Of a DNA stretch of 41,276 bases, positions 10,986 through 19,666 are shown in pieces. Below the pieces are notes generated by a model. It did no database searches and had not been told where the DNA came from. It saw only the letters and a program-made list of their open reading frames with translations. A program made the position numbers and the translations under genes. Position 1 is the stretch's first letter. Every line of letters starts with the position of its first letter. The stretch is taken from positions 1 through 41,276 of the forward strand of contig JALOTC010000010.1 in assembly GCA_025458085.1 (NCBI GenBank), read 5' to 3'. Origin of the DNA: Cypionkella sp. GTDB taxonomy: Bacteria > Pseudomonadota > Alphaproteobacteria > Rhodobacterales > Rhodobacteraceae.

Positions 10986-11273
10986 TCAGGCGATAATGCC
11001 CAGAATGTCGCTTTCCTTCATGATCAGAAGCTCTTCGCCATTCAGCGTCACTTCCGTGCCCGACCACTTGCCGAACAGGATACGGTCGCCAGTCTTGACC
11101 GACGGTGCGATCAGCTCGCCCGAATCCTTGCGTGCGCCTTCGCCCACGGCAACGATCTCACCCTCTGCGGGCTTTTCCTTGGCGGTGTCGGGGATGATCA
11201 GGCCGCCCTTGGTCTTGTCTTCGCTCTGAATGCGGCGAACCAGCACACGGTCATGCAGCGGTTTGAATGCCAT
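10986..11273 (-). CDS. groS: Co-chaperonin GroES
   Basis: A 95-residue lid of the GroEL chamber. It starts [15 protein letters not shown] and has the mobile-loop region [21 protein letters not shown] that contacts GroEL, and the barrel segment [14 protein letters not shown]. The frame is open for 15 codons upstream of the ATG, but that stretch runs into the CIRCE operator and cannot be coding. It is the first gene of the groES-groEL operon. Confidence 0.98.
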   Translation of the reverse strand: MAFKPLHDRVLVRRIQSEDKTKGGLIIPDTAKEKPAEGEIVAVGEGARKDSGELIAPSVKTGDRILFGKWSGTEVTLNGEELLIMKESDILGIIA

Positions 11274-11307
11274 CTGAGAACACTCCCTAGGTTCCAGGTT
11301 GAAACTT

Positions 11308-11334
11308 TTAGCACTCAATCAATCTGAGTGCTAA
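11308..11334. promoter_or_regulatory. CIRCE element (HrcA operator)
   Basis: A perfect TTAGCACTC - 9 bases - GAGTGCTAA inverted repeat, 34 bases upstream of the groES start. This is the established binding site of the heat-shock repressor HrcA, so groES-groEL is very probably derepressed on heat stress through HrcA. Confidence 0.96.
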
Positions 11335-11487
11335 CGCCGCATGAATTAGGTAAGCCTGCCCCACCTGTCAACACCCCGACCCAAGGACCAACAAAGATTC
11401 CGCCGCGCGCAGAAGCTTGAACGCTTCGCCCTTGCCCCCAAGACTACGGGATGCAACCCTTGCCACGTTCCCCTGTTTCGGTGCCCC

Positions 11488-12480
11488 ATGCGCAGCCTTG
11501 CCCTTCTCCTGCCTCTCCTCTTCTCTCTGATCGGCCTTCCGGCCCATGCAGGCTGCGAAGGCACCAATATCCTCGCCACCATGCCGCCCGAGGAAAGCGC
11601 AGAACTGCGCGCCCGCGCCGATGCCCAACCCTTCGCGCGTGGCAATTTCTGGCAGGCCCGGCGCGAGGATCAGATGGTCACGCTGGTCGGCACCTATCAT
11701 CTTGGCGATGCCCGCCACGATGCCACGCTTGCCGCCATCGCCCCCCATCTGGACAAGGCCGCCACCATTCTTGTCGAGGCAGGGCCAGAGGAAGAAGCCG
11801 CTCTTATGGCCCGCATGACCAATGACCCCTCGCTCATGGTCATGTCTGACGCCTCGCTCCGCGACATCCTCCCGCCCGAGGAATGGGAGGCGCTTGCCGC
11901 CGCGCTCACCACCCGCGGCATCCCCCCCTTCATGGGAGCGAAGTTCCAGCCGTGGTATGTGACCCTCCTCCTCGCCATCCCCGCCTGCCAATTGGCGGAC
12001 GCCCAGTTGGAAAACGGGCTGGATGCCCGTATCATCGAATTCGCTAACGCCAAGGGCACGCCCCTGCGCGCGCTGGAACCCTTCGATACGGTCTTTCGCA
12101 TCTTCGACGCCATCCCGCGCGAAGATCAGATCGCCCTGATCCGTAGCACCCTTGCGATGGAGGACCGCGCCGAGGATTTCGCCGTCACCTTGGCCGATAC
12201 CTATTTCGCAGGCGAATCGCGGCTGATCTGGGAACTCATGCGCTACGAAAGCCTCCGCCTGCCCGGCTATACGCCCGAAGAAGTGGAGCAAGACCTCGCC
12301 GTGATGGAAGAGGCCATGATCAACGCCCGCAACCGTGCTTGGATCTCAGTGATCGAAGAGGCCGCGGCGCAGGGCCCCGTCCTCGCCGCTTTCGGTGCGC
12401 TCCACCTGCCGGGGGCCGAAGGCGTGCCCAATCTCCTTCAGGCCAATGGCTGGACCCTGACCCCTCTGCCCATGCCCTGA
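11488..12480 (+). CDS. TraB/GumN family protein, exported
   Basis: A 330-residue protein with a signal peptide (MRSLALLLPLLFSLIGLPAHA, cleavage after AHA), so periplasmic or envelope-attached. The mature part has the two GxxH motifs of the TraB/GumN (Tiki-like) fold, GTYHLGD at about residues 68-74 and FGALHLPGAEGV near the C-terminus, with glutamates such as ILVEAGPEEE between them. Animal Tiki relatives are metalloproteases; the bacterial function is unknown. The gene stands alone, diverging from groES. No strong ribosome site precedes the ATG, but the signal peptide fixes the start. Confidence 0.85.
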   Translation: MRSLALLLPLLFSLIGLPAHAGCEGTNILATMPPEESAELRARADAQPFARGNFWQARREDQMVTLVGTYHLGDARHDATLAAIAPHLDKAATILVEAGPEEEAALMARMTNDPSLMVMSDASLRDILPPEEWEALAAALTTRGIPPFMGAKFQPWYVTLLLAIPACQLADAQLENGLDARIIEFANAKGTPLRALEPFDTVFRIFDAIPREDQIALIRSTLAMEDRAEDFAVTLADTYFAGESRLIWELMRYESLRLPGYTPEEVEQDLAVMEEAMINARNRAWISVIEEAAAQGPVLAAFGALHLPGAEGVPNLLQANGWTLTPLPMP

Positions 12481-12498
12481 ACCTCCGCCTTCGTGCGT

Positions 12499-12675
12499 TA
12501 CCCCCGGGTGGCACCCTACCCGACCCCTGCACTCTTGGCTTCATACCGGGGAGGGCTGTCTGCCCGACCCTTTGCACTCTTGGATTTACCCCGGAGTGGG
12601 CTGTCTGCCCGACCCAGATCTTTCTTGGATATACCCCGGGGAGGGCTGTCTGCCCTCCCCGGACCCCTCCCGAGG
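12499..12675. repeat. Tandem repeat, period about 44 bp, about 4 units
   Basis: Four units begin with TACC at 12499, 12544, 12587 and 12632, giving spacings of 45, 43 and 45. Each carries a variant of (G)GGAGGGCTGTCTGCCCGACCC followed by CTCTTGGAT-like sequence. The middle units are most alike, the first is diverged, and the last runs into a different 3' half. The array fills most of the 330-base gap between the TraB/GumN gene and the pyrophosphatase. It is open in several frames on both strands, giving repetitive peptides that I do not regard as genes. Confidence 0.85.
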
Positions 12676-12695
12676 ATATTTGGAAACAGATGAAG
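12636..12695 (+). repeat. Dispersed hairpin element, copy A
   Basis: A perfect 11-base-pair stem (CCGGGGAGGGC / GCCCTCCCCGG) with loop TGTCT is followed by CCCGAGGATATTTGG and, after a few bases, AGATGAAG. The same order of parts occurs on the opposite strand at 23910-23962. This copy overlaps the last unit of the tandem array, so the array looks like local duplication of its hairpin half. Confidence 0.75.
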
Positions 12696-12810
12696 GGGCC
12701 GATGCAGGCTCGTTCTATCGGCGCAGCCACGCGCATTACGCGGCCCACGTGACAATCTCAAAGCCCCCGCCTATAAGCCGCGCAAAATTCCCTTTCGCTA
12801 CAGGTGCCCC

Positions 12811-13731
12811 ATGACCACGCTCGTTTTCGGCCATAAATCCCCCGATACCGATTCGACCGGCTCGCCCATCATCTGGGCCTGGTATCTGAACGAGGTAAAA
12901 GGCACCAAGGCAGAGGCCGTGCTTCTGGGCGAACCCAATACAGAAGCGGCCTTTGTCCTCAAACGCTGGGATTGCCCCAAGCCCCGCATCGTGACCGAGA
13001 TTGCCGATGGCACCAAAGTGGTGATCGTCGATACCAATAATCCCGCCGAACTGCCCGCCAATGTGAACGCGCTCGATATCACCGCGATCATCGACCACCA
13101 CAAGCTTGTGGGCGGGCTGGAAACCAAAGGCCCGATCGACATCACCATCCGCCCGCTGGCCTGCACCGCCACCATCATGCATGACCTGATGGGCGCGGAT
13201 GCGGCGGCCATGCCCGCTTGGGTCAAGGGCCTGATGCTCTCCTGCATCCTGTCCGACACGCTCGAATTCCGCTCGCCCACCACCACCGCCCATGACCGCG
13301 CCGTGGCCGAAAAACTGGCTGCCGACCTTGGCATCGCCATCCCCGCCTATGCGGCAGAACTGTTCGAGGCGAAATCCGACGTGGGCGCCTTCTCGGATGC
13401 CGAACTTCTGCGCATGGATTCCAAAGAATACACCGTCGCGGGCAAGGAACTCCGCGTCTCGGTCTTGGAAACCACCGCGCCCAAGCTGATCCTTGACCGC
13501 AAGTCCAGCCTCATGGCCTCCATGGTGGATGTCGCCCGCGAAGACGGGGCCGATCAAGTGCTTCTCTTCGTCGTCGATATCCTGCGCGAAGAGGCAACCC
13601 TGCTCGTCCCGAACGACCTCGTGCGCCAGATCGCCGAAGCCAGCTTTGGCTGCAAGGTGACGGGTGATACCGTCGTCCTGCCCGGCATCATGAGCCGGAA
13701 AAAACAGATCATCCCGGCGCTGAAACTCTAA
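12811..13731 (+). CDS. ppaC: Manganese-dependent inorganic pyrophosphatase (family II)
   Basis: Hydrolyses pyrophosphate in the cytoplasm. The 306 residues match the DHH family length. Metal ligands are visible: GHKSPDTDS (H8, D12, D14), DTNN (D74), the DHH motif in AIIDHHKL (D95-H97), D149 in LSDTLEF, and the C-terminal DHHA2 substrate-binding MSRKKQ. The ATG at 12811 begins MTTLVFGHKSPD as in the family. It is convergent with gshA and ends at a strong shared terminator. Pyrophosphate removal pulls reactions such as acetyl-CoA synthetase forward, but no direct link to acs is shown. Confidence 0.96.
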   Translation: MTTLVFGHKSPDTDSTGSPIIWAWYLNEVKGTKAEAVLLGEPNTEAAFVLKRWDCPKPRIVTEIADGTKVVIVDTNNPAELPANVNALDITAIIDHHKLVGGLETKGPIDITIRPLACTATIMHDLMGADAAAMPAWVKGLMLSCILSDTLEFRSPTTTAHDRAVAEKLAADLGIAIPAYAAELFEAKSDVGAFSDAELLRMDSKEYTVAGKELRVSVLETTAPKLILDRKSSLMASMVDVAREDGADQVLLFVVDILREEATLLVPNDLVRQIAEASFGCKVTGDTVVLPGIMSRKKQIIPALKL

Positions 13732-13743
13732 TCGCACCGCAAA

Positions 13744-13776
13744 GTGAAAAGGCCGGGAAACCCCGGCCCTTTTCAC
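13744..13776. terminator. Bidirectional terminator between ppaC and gshA
   Basis: GTGAAAAGGCCGGG, loop AAA and CCCGGCC-CTTTTCAC form a long near-perfect palindrome with an A-tract on one side and a T-tract on the other, so it can stop transcription of both convergent genes. Confidence 0.88.
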
Positions 13777-13790
13777 ATCCGAACATCCGC

Positions 13791-15137
13791 TTACAGGCTC
13801 GACGCCACATAGATCGGCGCAAGCGACCCGGACCATTCCGTTTCGAACATCCGCGCCCAACGGTCCGCCTGCACCTCGCCCGTCTCAAGGCTGGGCATCA
13901 GGGGCGCCAGCAGCGCCTCCTCGCCCAAGCCCCGCGCGGCCAATCCGGCATGGGAAAGCCCCACTGCCGCCCGCGCAAGATCCCACAGTTTCACGCCGCC
14001 CGCCTCGCCCCGCAGCGCGGAAACCGAGGCTGCGACCCGCAACCCCTCGCGCGTTTCGGTATCCAGACCCTTTACCAAATCCCATGCCGCATCCAGCGCG
14101 GTCTGGTCATACATCAGCCCCACCCAAAACGCGGGCAGCGCGTTCAAATGCGGCTCATCACCCGCATCCGCGCCCCGCATCTCGATATATTTCTTCACCC
14201 GCGCCTCGGGAAACACCGTGGTCAGATGGTCCGCCCAATCCGACAGGGTGGGCTTTTCGCCGGGCAGCGCAGGCAGTTCCCCCTTCAGGAAATCGCGGAA
14301 ACTCTGGCCCAGCGCGTTGTGATAGACCCCGTCGCGATAGACGAAATACATCGGCACATCCAAAACCCAATCGACATATTTCTGAAAACCGAAGTCGCCC
14401 TCAAAGGCAAAGGGCAGCATCCCAGTCCGGCTGGCATCCAACCCCCGCCAAATCCGGCTGCGCCAACTGCGATGCCCATTCAACTTGCCCTCGAAAAACG
14501 GTGAAGAGGCGAAAAGCGCCGTTGCCACCGGCTGCAAAGCCAGCGCCACGCGCAGCTTTTTCACCATGTCGGCTTCTGATGCGTAATCCAAGTTCACCTG
14601 CACCGTGCAGGTCCGATACATCATCTGCGTGCCGTGGGTGCCTACGCGCCCCATGTAATCGGTCATCAGCCGATACCGCCCCTTGGGCATCACCGGCATC
14701 TCCTCGTGCCGCCATTCCGGGGCCGCGCCCAGCCCCATGAAGCGCACGCCCAAAGGCCCGGCAATCGCCGCAACCTCTTCCAGATGCTGGCGCAACTCCG
14801 CCGCTGTCTCGTGCAGGTTTTCCACCGCCGCGCCCGAAAGCTCGAACTGCCCGCCGGGTTCAAGGCTGATATTCGCCCCCTGCCGCGAAAGCCCGATCAC
14901 ATGATCCTGCTCATAGACCGGCTGCCAGCCAAACCGCGCCTGCAACCCTGCAAAAATCGCGCTGATCGACCGCTCGCCTGCAAAGGGCAAAGGCGCGCGG
15001 CTGTCGGTCAGCCAGCCGAATTTCTCGTGCTCCGTCCCGATCCGCCACGCCGCCTTGGGCTTGCATCCTGATTCGAGCAGTTCCGCCAATTGGTCAGGAT
15101 GTTCGATCGGCCCGCCGCCGGATTGAGGAATAGACAT
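13791..15137 (-). CDS. gshA: Glutamate-cysteine ligase
   Basis: First step of glutathione synthesis: joins glutamate and cysteine with ATP. The 448 residues are close to the length of alphaproteobacterial and plant-type enzymes. It shows RIGTEHEKFGW near residue 37, ISLEPGGQFELSG, PVMPKGRYRLMTDYM, MMYRTCTVQVNLDYASE and SFRDFLKGELPALPG, all typical. The start MSIPQSGGGPIEHPDQ at 15137 matches relatives; a longer open frame upstream does not. It is the last of three minus-strand genes beginning with rsmE, though 122 bases separate it from the preceding gene. Glutathione made here would serve the YghU-type transferase encoded at 23 kb. Confidence 0.95.
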   Translation of the reverse strand: MSIPQSGGGPIEHPDQLAELLESGCKPKAAWRIGTEHEKFGWLTDSRAPLPFAGERSISAIFAGLQARFGWQPVYEQDHVIGLSRQGANISLEPGGQFELSGAAVENLHETAAELRQHLEEVAAIAGPLGVRFMGLGAAPEWRHEEMPVMPKGRYRLMTDYMGRVGTHGTQMMYRTCTVQVNLDYASEADMVKKLRVALALQPVATALFASSPFFEGKLNGHRSWRSRIWRGLDASRTGMLPFAFEGDFGFQKYVDWVLDVPMYFVYRDGVYHNALGQSFRDFLKGELPALPGEKPTLSDWADHLTTVFPEARVKKYIEMRGADAGDEPHLNALPAFWVGLMYDQTALDAAWDLVKGLDTETREGLRVAASVSALRGEAGGVKLWDLARAAVGLSHAGLAARGLGEEALLAPLMPSLETGEVQADRWARMFETEWSGSLAPIYVASSL

Positions 15138-15259
15138 GGGGGAGGCTCCGTTTGGGACCAGACGGCTTGGCCCGTCAGGCGCCAACAGGTGAAACGTGCA
15201 GCCGCCCGAGTCAAGACGCCCAAGCGTGCGGCCCTGCAAAGCCGCCCCTGCGCAAAGGC

Positions 15260-15799
15260 TCAGGCGCGCACCACGCCGCGCCCCTCACGCCGCCAGATCA
15301 CCCGGTTTTCCGCCACCTCCGCCACCAGCCCTGGCCCGCTGGGGGCCTCTTCCAAGGCCGCCACCAAAGCACGGCTCGTCAGCCCCGGCAGGCTCCCGAA
15401 GGCATCAAACAAAGCCTCCGCCCCCATCGCATCAAGCGGGATGAGCACCGCCTGCCCATCCGCCTGTTTCAGGCGCCACAGCCGCCGCCCCCGCATCCGG
15501 ATCAACCGGATTTCCACCAGATCGGGCAGACTGACAAAGCCCCCCACCTCTGGCCCGAAATAGGAAATCTGCCCCTCATCCACCCGTACGACGCCCGGCG
15601 CATCGCCCTTGGCGGCAAAGCGCCGCCGCCGCCAGGCCAAAACCCCCATGCCAAGCCCCGCCAGCGCCGCCACTCCGCCCAAGGGCACCAGCAAATAGCC
15701 CCCCTGCGCCGCGATCCATGCGCCAAGGCAGACCACCGCCCCCGCCACCAGAACCTCGCGCCAAGCCCAGAGCACCGCGCGCAACTCTGGCCGGATCAT
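15260..15799 (-). CDS. Two-helix membrane protein of unknown function
   Basis: A 179-residue protein starting MIRPELRAVLWAWREVL. Two adjacent hydrophobic helices (about residues 18-55) are followed by an arginine-rich turn (RRRR) and a soluble C-terminal domain of about 120 residues with repeated beta-like segments (VVRVDEGQISYFGPEVGGFVS, LWRLKQADGQAVLIPLD). The ATG overlaps the rsmE stop as ATGA, a strong sign of translational coupling. The layout resembles bacterial PH-like membrane proteins, but I cannot name the family. It is probably co-transcribed with rsmE and gshA. Confidence 0.75.
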   Translation of the reverse strand: MIRPELRAVLWAWREVLVAGAVVCLGAWIAAQGGYLLVPLGGVAALAGLGMGVLAWRRRRFAAKGDAPGVVRVDEGQISYFGPEVGGFVSLPDLVEIRLIRMRGRRLWRLKQADGQAVLIPLDAMGAEALFDAFGSLPGLTSRALVAALEEAPSGPGLVAEVAENRVIWRREGRGVVRA

Positions 15800-16521
15800 C
15801 GCCAATCCCCAGCAGCCGCCTGCCATTGCACAATGGCCGCCACCGCCGCTGTCTCGGCCCGCAGGATGCGCGGCCCCAGCCGCAGCGCGCGGACAAAGGG
15901 CAAGCCTCCAAGCCGCGCCTTTTCTTCCTCGGAAAACCCACCCTCCGGCCCGATCAGAATCGCCGCCGCCTCCCCCGGCACAGGGATCGCACCCCCCGCG
16001 TCCTCGCGCGCAAGGCGCTCATCCGCCCAATAGAGAAGCCGCCCCTCGGGCCAAGCAGCCAAAAGCCGATCCAAAGCCTGCACCTCTGCCACCTCTGGCA
16101 CAAAGGTCGCGCCGCATTGCTCGGCGGCCTCAATCGCATGGGCGCGCTGTTTGTCCTGCCGCCAGCGTTCGGAATTGGTGAACCGCGTCGTCACGGGCAC
16201 CACCCGCGCCACGCCCAATTCCACCGCCTTTTCCACGATGAAATTCGTCCGTTCCTTCTTTACCGGGCTAAAGACCAACCAAAGATCGGCGGGCTGAACC
16301 TGAGGCCCGCTCTGCGCCTCCACGCGCAGCGCACCCCGGCGCTTGCCCGCATCCTCCACCCGTGCGATCCATTCCCCATCCCGCCCGTTGAACAGCCGCA
16401 CGCCATCGCCGGGGCCAAGCCGCATCACGGCGAAAAGATAATTGGCCGCCTCTGGGCCAAGCGCCACGGCTTGCCCCGGCCCAAGCGGTTGCTCTACATA
16501 CAAACGGATTTTCGCTTCCAT
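15796..16521 (-). CDS. rsmE: 16S rRNA m3U1498 methyltransferase
   Basis: SPOUT-class methyltransferase that methylates U1498 of 16S rRNA using S-adenosylmethionine. The 241 residues begin MEAKIRLYVEQPLGPGQ, then an N-terminal PUA-like RNA-binding part (HYLFAVMRLGPGD-like region) and the C-terminal trefoil knot with LIGPEGGFSEEE and LGPRILRAETAAVAA, which bind the cofactor. The start codon is only 12 bases from the divergent ubiA start, so its promoter must overlap ubiA coding sequence. Its stop overlaps the next gene's start. Confidence 0.94.
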   Translation of the reverse strand: MEAKIRLYVEQPLGPGQAVALGPEAANYLFAVMRLGPGDGVRLFNGRDGEWIARVEDAGKRRGALRVEAQSGPQVQPADLWLVFSPVKKERTNFIVEKAVELGVARVVPVTTRFTNSERWRQDKQRAHAIEAAEQCGATFVPEVAEVQALDRLLAAWPEGRLLYWADERLAREDAGGAIPVPGEAAAILIGPEGGFSEEEKARLGGLPFVRALRLGPRILRAETAAVAAIVQWQAAAGDWR

Positions 16522-16533
16522 GGACCCGAAGCT

Positions 16534-17517
16534 ATGACCCCTTCCCCCGAAAGGCCAGAGGCCACATCCCCGCAACCCGCGGGCATCGTGGCCGATGCGC
16601 CCAAGGGCAATTGGGTCGATACACGCGCCCCTGCCGCCACCCGTCCCTATCTGCGCCTCTCGCGTGCCGACAGGCCCATCGGCACATGGCTTTTGCTGAT
16701 CCCCTGCCTCTGGGCCATCGCTCTTTCCGCCGCCTCTGGCTCAGGCTTCGGCCTATGGGACCTCTGGCTCGCGCTCTCCTGCACCCTCGGCGCCTTCCTC
16801 ATGCGCGGCGCGGGCTGCACTTGGAATGACATCACCGACCGCGACTTCGATGCAAAGGTCGCCCGCACCCGCTCCCGCCCCCTCCCCTCGGGGCAGGTCA
16901 GCACCCGCCAGGCGCTGATCTGGATGGCGGCCCAAGCCCTCGTCGCCGCCGCGATCCTGTTCACCTACAACAGCCTCGCGATCGTCCTCGGCATCGCATC
17001 GCTCGCTCTGGTCGCGATCTACCCCTTCGCCAAACGCTTCACCTGGTGGCCGCAGGTCTTTTTGGGCCTCGCCTTCAACTGGGGCGCACTGCTCCTCTGG
17101 GCCGCCCATTCCGGCACGCTCCCCCTCGCCGCCGTGGCCCTCTATAGCGCAGGCATCGCCTGGACGCTCTTTTACGACACGATCTATGCCCATCAGGACA
17201 AGGAGGATGACGCACTGATCGGCGTCAAATCCACCGCCCGCCTCTTTGCCGAACACAGCGGCTGGTGGCTCCGCCTCTTCCTCATCCTCACCGTGGCCTT
17301 CCTCGCGCTCGCCATTCTGCTCGCGCTCCTGCCCAACCGCCAGCCGCTGCAACTCGCCGTGGCGCTGGCCGCCCCTTGGGCGATGGGCTGGCACATGGCA
17401 CGCCAAATGGCCCGGCTCGACCTCGACGATCCCGCCATCTGCCTGCGCGAATTCCGCGCCAATCGTGACGCCGGTCTGATCGCTGCGCTGTTTCTTGCCG
17501 CCGCGGCACTCCTGTGA
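16534..17517 (+). CDS. ubiA: 4-hydroxybenzoate polyprenyltransferase
   Basis: Inner-membrane enzyme that attaches the polyprenyl tail to 4-hydroxybenzoate in ubiquinone synthesis. The 327 residues contain RLSRADRPIGTWLLLIPC, the first aspartate-rich motif NDITDRDFDAKVARTRSRPL and the second DTIYAHQDKEDDALIGVKST, plus about eight hydrophobic helices. The ATG at 16534 gives the usual N-terminus (VADAPKGNWVDT at residues 19-30) but has no clear ribosome site; a GTG at 16588 is possible. Divergent from rsmE with a 12-base gap. Confidence 0.94.
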   Translation: MTPSPERPEATSPQPAGIVADAPKGNWVDTRAPAATRPYLRLSRADRPIGTWLLLIPCLWAIALSAASGSGFGLWDLWLALSCTLGAFLMRGAGCTWNDITDRDFDAKVARTRSRPLPSGQVSTRQALIWMAAQALVAAAILFTYNSLAIVLGIASLALVAIYPFAKRFTWWPQVFLGLAFNWGALLLWAAHSGTLPLAAVALYSAGIAWTLFYDTIYAHQDKEDDALIGVKSTARLFAEHSGWWLRLFLILTVAFLALAILLALLPNRQPLQLAVALAAPWAMGWHMARQMARLDLDDPAICLREFRANRDAGLIAALFLAAAALL

Positions 17518-17548
17518 TTGATCCCCGCGCCTGCCCCCCTTAAGCAGG

Positions 17549-19639
17549 GTGCCAACCAGAACGCGCAGCCGCTCCGGCGGCTGCCAACCAGGGAACTGCC
17601 TTTTGCCACGGGAACGCCTCGCGAATCTGGCAAGCCGCCTGCCGCGCGACTTTGCCGCCCTGACCCCTCGTCGGGCCAAGGGCCTGCTCGCCACGGGGGT
17701 TTTCCTCGGCGCCGCCTGCCTCGCGGGCCTTGCCGCATGGGCCTCCGCCCTCGCCATCGAATCGCGCACTGCCGCCGCCGTGCAAAGCCGCATGCTCGAA
17801 GCCGGTCTGACCTGGGTCGATGTGCAGGCCGATGGCCTACAACTCCACCTCACCGGCACCGCCCCGAACGAGGCTGCGCGCTTCCGTGCCGTAAACCTCG
17901 CCGGCGGCGTGATCGATGCCGCCCGCATCCGCGACGGGCTAGATGTCACCCCCGTCACGGCCATCGAAGCGCCGAAATTCTCTCTCGAAATCCTGCGCAA
18001 CGACGATGGCATCCAGCTCATCGGCCTCCTGCCCGCCACCGAAGACCCCGAAGCGCTGGTGACCGCACTCGTGACCCAGGCCGAGGCGCTCAACGAGACG
18101 ACCGGCGTCTCGAACATGATCGAAACCGCCGATTACCCCGCCCCCGAAGGCTGGACCCAAGCCTATGATTTCGGGCTTCAGGCGATGCGACTCCTGCCCC
18201 GGTCCAAGATTTCGATCGCCGAAGGCCGGGTGGAAATCAAAGCCATCGCCGATAGCCTCGACCAGCAGCGCGCGCTCTCTTCCGAACTTGCCGCTGCTCG
18301 CCCGCAGGGGCTAACCGCAGCCATCGACATCTCCGCCCCGCGACCGGTGCTGACCCCCTTCACCCTGCGCTTCGTCAAGGATGACCAAGGCGCGCGATTC
18401 GACGCCTGCGCCGCCGATACTGAACGCGCCCGCGACCGCATCGTCGCCGCAGGCACCGCCGCGGGCATTCCCGGCAGGCCCAGTTGCACCATCGGCCTCG
18501 GCGTTCCCTCGCCCTCTTGGGCCGATGCTGTCGGGCGCGGCATCGCCGCCGTCACTGCACTCGGGGCGGGCACCATCACCTTTTCCGATGCGGATGTCTC
18601 GCTCGTCGCAGCCAGCAGCGTCGCGCAGGCTGATTTCGACCGCGTCGTGGGCGAACTCCAAGCCACCCTGCCCGAGGTCTTTTCCCTGACCGCCACGCTT
18701 GAACGCAGCGAAGCCACCTCCGGCCCCGCTGAATTCACCGCCGAACTTGCCGCAGGCGGCGCGGTCACCTTGCGCGGGCGGCTGACCGATGCGCTCTTGC
18801 GCGATGCGGTGGACAGCTACGCCCGTGCCCGCTTCGGCATGGCCTCGGTCCAAACCCTGACCCGGCTCGACGAGGCCCTCCCCGAAGGCTGGTCTATCCG
18901 CGTCCTCGCGGGCCTTGAATCGCTCTCCCTCCTCGTCGAAGGCAGCCTTCTTGTCCGCGCCGACCTGGTCGAAGTGCGCGGGGTCACCGGGTCTCAATCC
19001 GCCCGCGACCGTATCTCGCAAATCCTCTCTGACAAACTGGGCCAAGGGCAAACCTTCCGCGTCGCTGTCCGCTACGACGAAGCACTCGACCCCCTTGCTG
19101 CCCTCCCCACACCCGAGGTTTGCGCAGAGCGCATCGGCGCTTTGATCGCAGAACGCAAAATCACCTTCCCTCCCGGCTCCGCCGAAATCGACGGCACCAC
19201 TGTCGGCATCATGGATTCGCTCGCCGAAATCCTGCTCGAATGCCCCGCGATGCAAATGGAAATCGCCGGCCACACCGACAGCCAAGGGTCCGAGGGTGGT
19301 AATCAAGCCCTCTCCCAAGCCCGCGCCGAAGCAGTCCAGATCGCGCTCCAAGGCCGTGGCGTCGATGTCAGCGGCATCACCGCCCGCGGCTATGGCGAAA
19401 GCACGCCCATTGCCGACAATGCCACCGAAGAAGGGCGCGAGGCGAACCGGCGCATTGAATTCACGCTCACGGGCCTGCCCGCACCGGCCGAGCCAGCCCT
19501 CAGCGCCTCACCTGGCTCTGCACCCGAAGGCACAGCCAGCGCGCCTGCCTCCGGCACCGCAGCAGAAGACGACAGCCCCTCTGTCGCCCCCACCGAAATG
19601 ACCCTCCGTCCGCGCGCGCGCCCAGCGCGCGACGGCTAG
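17549..19639 (+). CDS. Large OmpA-domain envelope protein
   Basis: Up to 696 residues. A basic N-terminus leads to one transmembrane helix (about residues 44-69), a long periplasmic region of some 430 residues with BON-like stretches (for example LTGTAPNEAARFRAVNL and LRGRLTDALLRDAVDSYARA), then an OmpA-like peptidoglycan-binding domain. That domain is marked by ITFPPGSAEID, IAGHTDSQGSEGGNQALSQARA and GITARGYGESTPIADNATEEGREANRRIEF. A Pro/Ala/Ser-rich tail of about 60 residues ends the protein. It probably tethers the inner membrane to peptidoglycan. The start is uncertain: GTG at 17549 is the longest choice, and TTG at 17603 with GGGAA upstream is a good alternative. Confidence 0.87.
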   Translation: MPTRTRSRSGGCQPGNCLLPRERLANLASRLPRDFAALTPRRAKGLLATGVFLGAACLAGLAAWASALAIESRTAAAVQSRMLEAGLTWVDVQADGLQLHLTGTAPNEAARFRAVNLAGGVIDAARIRDGLDVTPVTAIEAPKFSLEILRNDDGIQLIGLLPATEDPEALVTALVTQAEALNETTGVSNMIETADYPAPEGWTQAYDFGLQAMRLLPRSKISIAEGRVEIKAIADSLDQQRALSSELAAARPQGLTAAIDISAPRPVLTPFTLRFVKDDQGARFDACAADTERARDRIVAAGTAAGIPGRPSCTIGLGVPSPSWADAVGRGIAAVTALGAGTITFSDADVSLVAASSVAQADFDRVVGELQATLPEVFSLTATLERSEATSGPAEFTAELAAGGAVTLRGRLTDALLRDAVDSYARARFGMASVQTLTRLDEALPEGWSIRVLAGLESLSLLVEGSLLVRADLVEVRGVTGSQSARDRISQILSDKLGQGQTFRVAVRYDEALDPLAALPTPEVCAERIGALIAERKITFPPGSAEIDGTTVGIMDSLAEILLECPAMQMEIAGHTDSQGSEGGNQALSQARAEAVQIALQGRGVDVSGITARGYGESTPIADNATEEGREANRRIEFTLTGLPAPAEPALSASPGSAPEGTASAPASGTAAEDDSPSVAPTEMTLRPRARPARDG

Positions 19640-19666
19640 GCAAAGCGCTCCTGACCGGAACTCACC

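Noticed and set aside
12499-12675. CRISPR array
   Set aside because: Units are adjacent degenerate copies, with no constant repeat separated by unique spacers and no cas genes.
12493-12761. Short repetitive reading frames on both strands over the tandem repeat
   Set aside because: The 15-residue peptide periodicity simply follows the 44-45 bp DNA repeat. No ribosome site, and the frames change with unit length (43 vs 45).
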